A DNA stretch of 44,957 nt, from contig DAKS01000061.1 of assembly GCA_002499195.1 (NCBI GenBank), positions 99,417 to 144,373 on the forward strand, written 5' to 3'. This DNA comes from Euryarchaeota archaeon UBA443. GTDB taxonomy: Archaea; Thermoplasmatota; Poseidoniia; Poseidoniales; Poseidoniaceae. The notes below the pieces were generated by a model. That model was not told where the DNA came from, did no database searches, and saw only the letters and a list, made by a program, of their open reading frames with translations. Both the position numbers and the translations under genes were made by a program. Shown one piece after another: positions 15,441 through 23,489 of the stretch. Within the stretch, counting starts at the first letter, position 1. Every line of letters starts with the position of its first letter.

Positions 15441-15961
15441 ATACTATGGCACTTTTATGTTTGATTCTCGCTGGAGGAAAAAGCACTCGTATGGGCCAAG
15501 ATAAGGCATTACTCTACGATTCTGTAAATATTCTATCAAAGAAGTTGGCGGCAAAGGGCTGCAGAGTTATTGTTGCGTGTGGGAGCCAAGAGCGAGCACA
15601 CCTTTTCGATTCAGAATGTTGGTTTGACCCCACCAATTCAAACTCGCTTGCTGAGGCAATCGGTAGTTTTGTTGAGCAATATGATGAGGAGATCCAATTG
15701 TTTCCATGCGATATGTACAGGCTAGACGATTATGCTATCGACGTTCTTCTTACACAATCACCTGGTGTTCCAGTCGATGTGGAATCGAATGAACAACCCA
15801 CACTTGCTCGAATACCTAAACATTGTGAGTTACCACATTCACTGAGCCTAAACGGGCTCTTTTCAAACCTAAATCGCAACAAATTAAAATTTCTCGGAAA
15901 TCGTTTAGAGAACTTTAACAGTCCAAATCAAATTGATGGCATGAACAAATTAAATCAATAA
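15437..15961 (+). CDS. MobA-like NTP-transferase (molybdenum cofactor guanylyltransferase family)
   Basis: A 174-aa nucleotidyltransferase-fold protein. The N-terminal signature LILAGGKSTRMGQDKALL (about 8-25) is the GTP-binding loop of MobA, with the catalytic Arg and Lys present. The metal-site region appears as FPCDMYRLDD (PCDMP-like with Pro replaced by Tyr). It is slightly shorter than typical MobA (about 190-200 aa), and the C-terminal part is weakly conserved. MobA links GMP to molybdopterin. Relatives transfer CMP or other nucleotides, so substrate is uncertain, and no other molybdenum cofactor gene is present here. Start is GTG 15437, overlapping the upstream stop, with ATG 15446 as alternative. 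The last 47 bases overlap the convergent purN gene. Confidence 0.75.
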   Translation: MNTMALLCLILAGGKSTRMGQDKALLYDSVNILSKKLAAKGCRVIVACGSQERAHLFDSECWFDPTNSNSLAEAIGSFVEQYDEEIQLFPCDMYRLDDYAIDVLLTQSPGVPVDVESNEQPTLARIPKHCELPHSLSLNGLFSNLNRNKLKFLGNRLENFNSPNQIDGMNKLNQ

Positions 15962-16559
15962 CTTCGGGATAAATCCGATGTTCTTCAATTTGAATCCTGC
16001 GAGATAAAATCGAGTGTGTATCCGAGTCGAATACAGGGACGCGGCGTTGAGCAAGAATCGGGCCAGAATCCATCCCGGAATCAACGACGTGAACAGTGCA
16101 ACCACTTACTTGGACGCCTGATGCCAGAACTTCTGTGTGAGCATCTGCACCAGGAAATGCTGGGAGTAGTGAAGGGTGGATGTTGATAATCCGAGGGTAG
16201 TATTTTTCCACAAAATCTGCTGATAGTAAGCGCATATATCCAGATAAGACGATGAGATCAATATTGTAATCGTCGAGACGTTTGCGAATTCGCATCTCCT
16301 GTTCAAGCCGCCGTTCTACTTTTGACAAATCAACATTAATGGGTTCTACAACAATCGGGATGTTGTGATGGTTCGCAAATTCAATTCCTCCAGCAGTTTC
16401 TTTATCCGTGACGCAAACAACAGTTTTGTGAATACAATCATCTTGATTTTGATGAGATAAAAGAGCATTCATGCCGGTCCCAGAACCCGAAAAGAAGACC
16501 GCAACCCGAATAGGATTGGAGGCGTGTCCAATTCTCGACACGATCTGAGACCCACCCAT
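15915..16559 (-). CDS. purN: Phosphoribosylglycinamide formyltransferase (GART)
   Basis: A 214-aa folate-dependent enzyme that converts GAR to formyl-GAR in purine biosynthesis. The N-terminal IRVAVFFSGSGTGMNALL (about 17-34) binds the phosphate of GAR. The catalytic Asn-His pair lies in IINIHPSLLPAFPGADAH, and the catalytic Asp lies in VVDSGMDSGPILAQ with the usual spacing. LIVLSGYMRLL is the conserved strand before the active site. Length and motif order match bacterial-type PurN. The ATG at 16559 leaves a 16-residue extension before the first beta-strand. The 3' end overlaps the convergent MobA-like gene by 47 bases. purH lies 1.8 kb further on, so two purine steps are encoded nearby but not in one operon. 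Confidence 0.95.
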   Translation of the reverse strand: MGGSQIVSRIGHASNPIRVAVFFSGSGTGMNALLSHQNQDDCIHKTVVCVTDKETAGGIEFANHHNIPIVVEPINVDLSKVERRLEQEMRIRKRLDDYNIDLIVLSGYMRLLSADFVEKYYPRIINIHPSLLPAFPGADAHTEVLASGVQVSGCTVHVVDSGMDSGPILAQRRVPVFDSDTHSILSRRIQIEEHRIYPEVIDLICSCHQFDLDC

Positions 16560-16663
16560 GTTACGGCGAAGAACTGCTTGATTTCAGTCCTTCCGTTTGG
16601 TTCAGGGCCAACCCCTATTCCTTATGAGTAACAATCCTCAGGGTCAACAAGGGAAGTGAGTTG

Positions 16664-17170
16664 ATGGGGGACCAGTCCAACCAAGCCACGACCGTATCAC
16701 CTAATTTTGAAGGACTTTCTGATGAGCAAATACTTGAGACAATTTTGGATATGCATAAGCCATCAAAAAATCCCGTAGTTCGTTGGTTATGGACGGGGCT
16801 TGGAAGCATCTTCGTTTTTTTTGCAGTTATCGGAACCATTGTACCAGGGTGGCCAACAACCTCATGGCTTGTCGCTGCGGGATTTTGTTTCGGCCGTTCT
16901 TCGCGACGAATGTTTCGCTGGTTATTGACAAATCGAGTATTTGGAAAAACCCTCCTTGAGTATTATAAGGCGGGAAGAGCTTTACCACTTCATTCAAAGA
17001 TTATCATCATCGGAATTATAGCGTCTGTATCAGCATTTTCAATCTATATTGTCACAAAGTTGGGAGATCCTGGCTTTGGCCAAACAACAATCGCAATTGT
17101 GGCCATAGTCGGAATCTGGTTTGTAGGATGGAAAGTTCCAACCGATCAGTTCCAAGCCCAACCAAATTAG
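16664..17170 (+). CDS. DUF454 (YbaN-type) inner-membrane protein
   Basis: A 168-aa small membrane protein. A soluble N-terminal segment (LSDEQILETILDMHKPSKNP) precedes three or four hydrophobic helices. The DUF454 signature is clear: WTGLGSIFVFFAVIGTIVPG, then WPTTSWLVAAGFCFGRSSRR and a conserved LLTNRVFGKTLLEYYKAGRALP. The role of this family is unknown in any organism. ATG 16664 is preferred over the in-frame TTG at 16661. The stop codon TAG (17168-17170) overlaps the TAA (17167-17169 on the other strand) of the convergent dehydrogenase gene. Confidence 0.88.
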   Translation: MGDQSNQATTVSPNFEGLSDEQILETILDMHKPSKNPVVRWLWTGLGSIFVFFAVIGTIVPGWPTTSWLVAAGFCFGRSSRRMFRWLLTNRVFGKTLLEYYKAGRALPLHSKIIIIGIIASVSAFSIYIVTKLGDPGFGQTTIAIVAIVGIWFVGWKVPTDQFQAQPN

Positions 17171-18348
17171 AGTTCTTTAAGGTGAGTTGCAAGCCGATTT
17201 GCAATTGCAGTTCCAACATCTGCGCATGAAGCAGTTCCGCCCAAATCATAGGTGAGTGATGAACCGTCTTTGAGATGTTCAGCAACACTTTGATCGAGAA
17301 TATTTGAAACATTCAACAAATCATCATCATTGGAACGTCGTGCAAGCCAATCCAACATCAATTGAACGGAGTTGATACTGGCGATTGGATTAACCTTGTT
17401 TTTCCCAGCGTGTTTTGGTGCGGACCCATGCACAGGTTCGAAGAAAGCATGCTTATCACCAATATTTCCAGAAGCAGCCATCCCCATTCCTCCTTGAAGG
17501 ACAGATGCAAGGTCGGTGGCAATATCGCCAAACATGTTAGAGGTTACAACCACATCGTAAAATTCAGGGGTCCGGGTTAACCATTGTGTAAAAGCATCGA
17601 TGTATCCGTAATCTTTCTCGACATGAGGATAAGAAGAAGCGACTGCATCGAATGTTCGACGGAACAGTTGACATCCACGTGTAACATTGCTTTTATCGAT
17701 GCACGAGACGCGAGATGCACCGTCAACAGGAGCCCCATTCCTCGTTTCACATATTTCAAAACCCATCTTGATGAGGCGTTCGGAGCCATGCGAAGAGATT
17801 GGCCTTGGGTCGTAAGCTACTTCACCATGCAATCCGGGAAAATCAATCACAGGAGGCTCATATCCCTCAAGCCCCTTCGCTCTTTGAGCACTTCGATGAA
17901 GTAATGAATGGTAGAGCCCTTCTGTATTCTCTCGAAGGATGACCATATTCACCATATCGGGATCCCAAATATTGGTAAATCGGCCATGAACCTTGTGAGG
18001 AACACCTTCATAGAGCCGAATTGGCCGAACGTTTGCGTACAAATCCAACCCGCTTCGCATCCCTAGAATCACAGAGCCACCTGCAAGATCGCCATTGGGT
18101 AGTCGCGCACCAGGGTAACCAATTGCACCCATGAAAATAGCATCAGCAGCATCTCTACAGAATTCAAAGGAACCCTCAGCCCATTCTTCTCCAGTTGCGA
18201 GGTAATGCTGGCCGCCACAAGGAATTACGGTTTGTTCAAACCCATGGTTTGTGTGCTCTTGGATGGTATCCAAAATGCGCTGTGCTTCGACCGCTACTTC
18301 CTTCCCTGTACCGTCGCCGGGAAGCACCGCAATAACGTGGTCGCTCAT
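17167..18348 (-). CDS. Isocitrate/isopropylmalate dehydrogenase family protein
   Basis: A 393-aa beta-decarboxylating dehydrogenase. Visible landmarks are the N-terminal VIAVLPGDGTGKEV, the substrate-binding helix with LGMRSGLDLYANVRPIRLY, the RENTEGLYHSLL loop, the Tyr/Lys catalytic region (CIDKSNVTRGCQLFRRTF), the metal-binding Asp in DIATDLASVLQGGMGMAASG and the NAD(P)-binding FFEPVHGSAPKHAGKNKVNP. This is the LeuB/HICDH/NAD-IDH group rather than the long NADP-IDH. The sequence does not settle between 3-isopropylmalate, isocitrate and tartrate-type substrates, although the LDLYANVRP loop is LeuB/TDH-like. ATG 18348 is chosen over the in-frame upstream start at 18387 because it sits right before the Rossmann strand. 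It follows purH by 55 bases. Confidence 0.9.
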   Translation of the reverse strand: MSDHVIAVLPGDGTGKEVAVEAQRILDTIQEHTNHGFEQTVIPCGGQHYLATGEEWAEGSFEFCRDAADAIFMGAIGYPGARLPNGDLAGGSVILGMRSGLDLYANVRPIRLYEGVPHKVHGRFTNIWDPDMVNMVILRENTEGLYHSLLHRSAQRAKGLEGYEPPVIDFPGLHGEVAYDPRPISSHGSERLIKMGFEICETRNGAPVDGASRVSCIDKSNVTRGCQLFRRTFDAVASSYPHVEKDYGYIDAFTQWLTRTPEFYDVVVTSNMFGDIATDLASVLQGGMGMAASGNIGDKHAFFEPVHGSAPKHAGKNKVNPIASINSVQLMLDWLARRSNDDDLLNVSNILDQSVAEHLKDGSSLTYDLGGTASCADVGTAIANRLATHLKEL

Positions 18349-18403
18349 GGTTCTTCGATATCCCAATACTACATGAATGAGACCCATTTCTCACTTGATG
18401 TAT

Positions 18404-20041
18404 TCAATGCCGGAACAGCCTATGGCCGGTAAAGAGCATAGAGATTCCGAGGCGATTTGCAGCATCAATTACCTCTTGATCCCGAATCGAACCACCGGGT
18501 TGGACAATAGAAGATGCACCTGCAGCCGCTGCCTGCTCCAAACCATCTGCAAATGGGAAGAATGCATCACTTGCAAGTACACACCCATTTGCACGTTCAC
18601 CGGCTCTGCGAGCTGCGATACGCACCGCTTCTACACGGCTTGTTTGACCCGGTCCAATACCAACAGTAGCTAAACCTTGAACCATTACAATAGCATTTGA
18701 TTTGACCTGTTCACAGACACGTACTGCGAATTTCATCGAATCGATTTCACCCCGCGTCACCTTCTTTTCCGTGACTGTTTGTGCCGATTCCCAATCGATG
18801 ATTGGAGGCTCTTCAGTTTGAACGATCCAGCCGCCCTCAATCTGCTTCAAAATACGTTTACGTTCAAGCGGAGCAAGCCTATTATTGGGGGAATCAATTG
18901 TGAGAAGTCTACGATTTCCCTTCTTCATGATGAACTCTTTCGCATCATCGGTATAGCCGGGTGCGATGAGGACCTCAATAAATAATTCAGCCATTGCTTG
19001 AGCGGTATCAAGTGTTACAATTTCATTGAAACAGATGATCGAACCAAACGCCGATTCTGGATCGCTTGCAAGCGCATTGGTGTACGCATCAACCTGATTC
19101 GATGCGAGAGCAACGCCACACGGGTTGTTGTGTTTGACAATAACACATGCATGCGGCGTTTCAGGCCACTCATCGGTTGAAAGGGAACGACATAATCGGA
19201 GGGTAGCATCAGCATCGGAGTAGTTATTGTACGACATTGCTTTACCTCCTTCAACATGAGCAGTAACAAGCGTCGAATGATTTCCAAATACCGCATCATC
19301 AACAAATAAAGCAGCGCTTTGGTGAGCATTTTCTCCATACCTCAAAGTCTCCATTTTGATTGAGGAGGCTAGAAGAGTCTCATGGAATCGACTTGATTGT
19401 TGTTCAACCGCGTCAAAAGATTCAGGAACACCATTCCATCTTTCATGCAACGTGTTTGCGATGGCAACATCATATGCTGCAGTGTGTTGATACGCGGTGA
19501 GAGCAAGATCTTGTCTGCGTGTTATAGGCACACCAGAAGGATTGCCCCCGGTTCTGGTTAGGTCTTCGATGATTGATTCGTAATCATTTGGGTTGCAGCA
19601 GATGATTACATTGGCATGATTTTTAGCGGAAGCCCGCACCATTGTTGGGCCGCCAATATCAATCATTTCTAGCAATGCATCTTTGTCAAGTGGAGGATCT
19701 GCTGATGCGGCGGATACAAAGGGATAGAGATTACAAGCGACCAATGAAATGGGGGTGTATTGTAGCTCCTCCATACCAAGCCGATCTTCTTTTTTCTGCA
19801 AACGTGCAAGAAGCGGGCCGTGAATCGCTGGATGCAAAGTCTTGACTCGCCCATCAAAAATTTCAGGATGTTGTGTCACATCAGAGACGCTCATAACTTC
19901 CAATCCTGCTTCCTTGAGCTTTCGCGCAGTCCCTCCTGTAGAAATCAATTCAAATCCAAGAGTTGTGAGCGAAGTCGCAAATTCAACAATGCCTGTTTTG
20001 TCCCATACGCTGAGTAGAGCGCGAGGTTTTCCCGAGTCCAT
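18404..20041 (-). CDS. purH: Bifunctional AICAR formyltransferase / IMP cyclohydrolase
   Basis: A 545-aa enzyme for the last two steps of IMP synthesis. The N-terminal cyclohydrolase domain has RALLSVWDKTGIVEFA, the STGGTARKL phosphate loop (34-42), FDGRVKTLHPAIHGPLLAR (62-80) and the IDIGGPTMVRASAKNH region. The C-terminal AICAR transformylase domain has LRYGENAHQ (233-241) and the catalytic IVKHNNPCGVA (Lys303-His304-Asn305), and ends with ASDAFFPFADGLEQAA and FTGHRLFRH. Both domains are complete and of normal length. Many archaea use unrelated PurP/PurO, so a bacterial-type PurH is informative and fits the Thermoplasmatota. The gene starts with ATG 20041, 63 bases downstream of the thermosome gene. 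Confidence 0.97.
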   Translation of the reverse strand: MDSGKPRALLSVWDKTGIVEFATSLTTLGFELISTGGTARKLKEAGLEVMSVSDVTQHPEIFDGRVKTLHPAIHGPLLARLQKKEDRLGMEELQYTPISLVACNLYPFVSAASADPPLDKDALLEMIDIGGPTMVRASAKNHANVIICCNPNDYESIIEDLTRTGGNPSGVPITRRQDLALTAYQHTAAYDVAIANTLHERWNGVPESFDAVEQQSSRFHETLLASSIKMETLRYGENAHQSAALFVDDAVFGNHSTLVTAHVEGGKAMSYNNYSDADATLRLCRSLSTDEWPETPHACVIVKHNNPCGVALASNQVDAYTNALASDPESAFGSIICFNEIVTLDTAQAMAELFIEVLIAPGYTDDAKEFIMKKGNRRLLTIDSPNNRLAPLERKRILKQIEGGWIVQTEEPPIIDWESAQTVTEKKVTRGEIDSMKFAVRVCEQVKSNAIVMVQGLATVGIGPGQTSRVEAVRIAARRAGERANGCVLASDAFFPFADGLEQAAAAGASSIVQPGGSIRDQEVIDAANRLGISMLFTGHRLFRH

Positions 20042-20104
20042 AATTGCACCCGTTATCGACCTCTAGTATGTCTTCGTTATCAAGCATGTGATGAGCCAAT
20101 TTGC

Positions 20105-21688
20105 TCAATCACCACGTGAAGAGATGACCTGATCGACACGAAGAAGACCACACGTAGTCTCGACTGCAGCCTGCAATGCATGAGAAATGGTGAAAGATGA
20201 AAGCAACACATCTTCTATTTCACCTATACTCCCATCCTTGCAAACACCGAATCTACTAGACTGATTACGATGCGCTGCACGTAATTGCAACAATGCATCG
20301 ATTTGATCTTCACCAGCATTGAGTGCAAGTGTGCTAGGAATTGTTTCAAGCGCTCGAGCAAAGCCCTCGACGGCTAAACGCTGACGACCGGAAATTGATT
20401 CCGCCCACTCTCTTAGGTGCAGTGCAGCGGCGATGTGGAATGCGCCACCACCAAGCAATGTTGCAGGATGTTCAATCACCGATTCAAGCGATCGAAGGGC
20501 GTCGTACATGGCACGGACGTATTCCTCTACTGCAGCCCCTTGTCCCCCTCCAACATCGATTGTAACGAGGCCTGAGTTTTTGCCCACCTCTACAATCAAT
20601 CGGGTGCTACGCCCGTCTTCGCGTTCAGATACATCAACAAGAGCAGATTGAACCGATCCAAGACCATCAGACGAAACATCGCCTAGATGGTTGATCAACG
20701 AAGCACCAGTCGCGGCAGCGATGTCCTCAATGCCATCGTCTTCCATCATCCCAACAAGAAGAATTCCAATATCGTTGCACGCATGTTGAATACGGTCATC
20801 GACTTCCTTTGAGGTAAAAACAACCCCTGCTCCGGAATCAATTATGATATCGATTTTCGATTGTATGAGCCTTTCTTCAGCATCAAAAAACGCCACCATT
20901 TGTTCTGGTCGCTCGATTTCAACTTCAGCATCGCGCTTTGTCTTCTGAATGGTTAATGGGCAAGTAAGAGCGAGCACCTTCGATGCCTCCGAGATTTTTG
21001 GAGTGCGTTCAGAATCGAATTTCTTATCGATTATCACTCCCTTGATCAATCGAGTTTCCTTGAGAGAATCATGGCCGCGCTTTACCATTCGGATATTTTC
21101 AGCACGAACAGGCCGGCCACTGGCTTGGATTGTTGCCATACACTCGACCAAAAGCTCAGCAAGATCATCTCCGCCAGCCTCTGCGGACTTTCCAACCATC
21201 GAAGTTTTGGCAACTGATTGCAAGGAATTTTGTCCAACATCATCCATTGAATATCGTTCTAGAATTTCGAGGGTTTGCATAATCGAATCTTGGTATGCTT
21301 CAACGAGCACGAGTGGATGAACACCCCGTTCCAACAACCGCCCCGCTTCCTTCATTAATTCACTTGCAAATAACAAACAACCAGTTACACCATCTCCGCA
21401 AGCGTTTTCTTGAGATTCTGCAAGTTGAACAAAGGCCTTTGCTGCTGGATGTTTGACGAGTAGATCAGCAACGATCTTTGCCCCATCGTTTGTAATGGCA
21501 TTCTCACCATTGGTCTTGTACATCATCTTGTCAAGTCCATTCGGACCAAATGTGCGACGAAGAATGTCGCCAAATGCAACAGCAGCCCCAACCAATTTCT
21601 GTGTAACAGCAACACCACTAGTCACTGAAGTGGTTGGCCTAACAATAACAACAGGCGCACGACCTGAACCATCGTCTTGTTGCGCCAT
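20105..21688 (-). CDS. Thermosome (group II chaperonin) subunit, divergent
   Basis: A 527-aa chaperonin subunit (counting from MAQQDDGSGRAPVVIV). The equatorial nucleotide site is recognisable as FGPNGLDKMM (47-56) and ITNDGAKIV (65-73), and the later ALETIPSTLALNAGEDQIDALL matches the thermosome ARALE-IP-LAENAG-D-ID motif. The otherwise near-invariant GDGTT is here GDGVTG (98-103), and the C-terminal Gly-Gly-Met tail is missing; the protein ends LRVDQVISSRGD. These changes suggest a divergent subunit, perhaps in a hetero-oligomer with a canonical one elsewhere. The ORF is open to a TTG at 21730 overlapping the upstream ATPase stop, but ATG 21688 fits the family N-terminus. It folds proteins in an ATP-driven double ring. 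Confidence 0.93.
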   Translation of the reverse strand: MAQQDDGSGRAPVVIVRPTTSVTSGVAVTQKLVGAAVAFGDILRRTFGPNGLDKMMYKTNGENAITNDGAKIVADLLVKHPAAKAFVQLAESQENACGDGVTGCLLFASELMKEAGRLLERGVHPLVLVEAYQDSIMQTLEILERYSMDDVGQNSLQSVAKTSMVGKSAEAGGDDLAELLVECMATIQASGRPVRAENIRMVKRGHDSLKETRLIKGVIIDKKFDSERTPKISEASKVLALTCPLTIQKTKRDAEVEIERPEQMVAFFDAEERLIQSKIDIIIDSGAGVVFTSKEVDDRIQHACNDIGILLVGMMEDDGIEDIAAATGASLINHLGDVSSDGLGSVQSALVDVSEREDGRSTRLIVEVGKNSGLVTIDVGGGQGAAVEEYVRAMYDALRSLESVIEHPATLLGGGAFHIAAALHLREWAESISGRQRLAVEGFARALETIPSTLALNAGEDQIDALLQLRAAHRNQSSRFGVCKDGSIGEIEDVLLSSFTISHALQAAVETTCGLLRVDQVISSRGD

Positions 21689-21726
21689 GAATCCCGGGCG
21701 CGACCGTTCTTCAAGAAGTCTCCTTC

Positions 21727-23109
21727 TCAACGACGACGCCCTTTTCGGCTCTTTTTGGAGCGACCGTGTTGCTCGTAAGCACGGCTTTGATATGCACGAC
21801 GGTCCTGATCATCACTCCAAATTGGATGCTCGGAGACATCATCTGAGTCGGGCATATTGTCAAGCGACTCAATCGTAAGCCGCAAACCACCCAATTGATC
21901 TTGAAGTGCCCGAACATTATCTCCTCCCCGGCCAACCAATGTCGAAATCATATTACTTGGAGCATACACGGTTGCTGACGAATCACTTGTGAATTGTACG
22001 CGCACGTGGACGCCAGCCCATTGACGAATGGTATGGATGAGTTGTTTTTGAGCGAGTTGCTGAATCGGTCTTTTTTGACTAGCTTCTGTAACAGGAACAA
22101 CAGCAAGCTCAGATCCGAAAGCAAACATCTCATGTGTGACATTACCTGTTGGAAATTCAACAATTTCAATAACTGGACGAGCCAATTCTTCTTGCATTCC
22201 AGATGGGGGCTTTACGGTCATTCTTAATTCAAGCACTTGTTGGATTTTTCCGGCTTCAACATGTAGAACAGTATCAAGGACCTGGGAAACTAATCCCAAT
22301 TCGACTTTACCGATCAACCGCTGAATGGCTTCGAGTGCCGAATTAGCATGTGTAACGCCAAGAAGACCAACTCCAGCAAGCCGCACATCAGCAAAAATTT
22401 CGAAGTCCCGGGCCCGGCGGACCTCATCAAAGATGACAAAATCCGGGCGAACGAGGAATATTATTTCTGCTGTTTTTTCTAAATCACCTTCCAATGGAGC
22501 GTATTGTGTAATTCGGTCAGCGAGTTGCAAATCTCGTGGTGCCTCCATAGTCTTGACCATGGCCCCGATTTCATCGTCAAGATATTCAGCAATTGCTTGC
22601 GCCAAGGTCGTCTTTCCTGAGCCTGGGCGGCCACAGATGAAAACACCACGATGATGGTCGGATAAACGCTCGATAATTTTTGGATCGAGGTCATAATCGC
22701 TGAGAGAGAGTTTTGCTACAGGTCGAACGATGGTAATTTCACGAGCATCAGAGAACGGCGGACTTGCACAAGTTACTCTCAAGTCCCCGAGTTGTAGCAC
22801 TTGGCAACCCCTACGATCAATCTCTAAGAAACAATCACTTCGATGTTGATTGTCTTCAACAACTGTTTGCAAGGATTCTTGTAAAGATTCCAACCGTAGA
22901 TTATCCCATTCTTGATCTTCAGTTTCGAGTTCAACCAATTTGAGATTTCCAATTGTCCCTTGCTTTACACGAGGCGGGCAGTCTGCTTTCAGGAAGATAG
23001 TATGAACATCCGTTCCAAGCAAGTCTTCCAATTCAGAAGGGAGATCAGGGTGTTCACCGTGCTTTGCCATCGAGGCGATGTCTAGGCGAAGGCCTTTGAC
23101 ACTTCGCAC
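21727..23109 (-). CDS. Secretion-type ATPase with C-terminal KH domain (PIN domain absent)
   Basis: A 460-aa protein from the archaeal family that links a VirB11/PilT-type ATPase to a KH RNA-binding domain. Walker A is ICGRPGSGKTTLA (158-170), Walker B is DFVIFDEVRR (223-232), and a PilT-like VTHANSALEAIQRL follows. The KH loop is VGRGGDNVRAL (392-402) and the tail is Arg/Lys/Ser-rich. In the usual family architecture an N-terminal PIN nuclease precedes the ATPase. Here residues 1-130 lack a visible PIN active site (no VxDTS motif or spaced acids), so the nuclease is lost or encoded elsewhere. Start is GTG 23109, with ATG 23070 as alternative. It is tightly linked to the thermosome gene and may function in RNA or ribosome quality control; that role is inference. 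Confidence 0.85.
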   Translation of the reverse strand: MRSVKGLRLDIASMAKHGEHPDLPSELEDLLGTDVHTIFLKADCPPRVKQGTIGNLKLVELETEDQEWDNLRLESLQESLQTVVEDNQHRSDCFLEIDRRGCQVLQLGDLRVTCASPPFSDAREITIVRPVAKLSLSDYDLDPKIIERLSDHHRGVFICGRPGSGKTTLAQAIAEYLDDEIGAMVKTMEAPRDLQLADRITQYAPLEGDLEKTAEIIFLVRPDFVIFDEVRRARDFEIFADVRLAGVGLLGVTHANSALEAIQRLIGKVELGLVSQVLDTVLHVEAGKIQQVLELRMTVKPPSGMQEELARPVIEIVEFPTGNVTHEMFAFGSELAVVPVTEASQKRPIQQLAQKQLIHTIRQWAGVHVRVQFTSDSSATVYAPSNMISTLVGRGGDNVRALQDQLGGLRLTIESLDNMPDSDDVSEHPIWSDDQDRRAYQSRAYEQHGRSKKSRKGRRR

Positions 23110-23111
23110 AC

Positions 23112-23489
23112 TTATACCGATTGAGTGCCCGGTTCAAGCGTAGAAAAAGTCCACCAAATGTAGGCATTGGTTCCAATACTTCCAAGGATTGAACCGACAA
23201 GTGGGAAGTCATAGAAGTAAATGCACCAATAGGTAAGGCCTGCAGTTACTGCTACAAATGTAATGATATTCAATATCCCTCCAGTTTTCAATCCACTTAA
23301 TTGCATGGTACTCTCGTAGTAACTTGCCCCCCAGATGATAGCAACAAGGCATGATAGGATTGAAAATGTCACCGCTGCATCGAAAACAGAATCCTGGATA
23401 AACCAAGTAGCAAAGGATGCGATTGTGATGCCAGCCAGTAGCCAAAGCATGACTCGTTCGGTGCTCATGATGCACCCAGACGGAATCAT
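23112..23489 (-). CDS. Small four-helix membrane protein, function unknown
   Basis: The frame is open further upstream, but the ATG at 23489 overlaps the stop of the oxidoreductase gene by four bases (ATGA), which makes it the best start and gives 125 residues. ATG 23468 (MSTERVMLW) is an alternative. Four hydrophobic helices are visible: VMLWLLAGITIASFATWFI, FDAAVTFSILSCLVAIIWGA, LNIITFVAVTAGLTYWCIYF and PLVGSILGSIGTNAYIWWTF. There are no catalytic motifs. It lies two bases before the KH ATPase gene, so it belongs to the same run of tightly packed minus-strand genes. I do not recognise the family. Confidence 0.65.
   Translation of the reverse strand: MIPSGCIMSTERVMLWLLAGITIASFATWFIQDSVFDAAVTFSILSCLVAIIWGASYYESTMQLSGLKTGGILNIITFVAVTAGLTYWCIYFYDFPLVGSILGSIGTNAYIWWTFSTLEPGTQSV

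Noticed and set aside
15847..15862. Hairpin GAGCC/GGCTC inside the MobA-like gene
   Set aside because: A five-base stem is too short, it is within coding sequence, and there is no T-tract.
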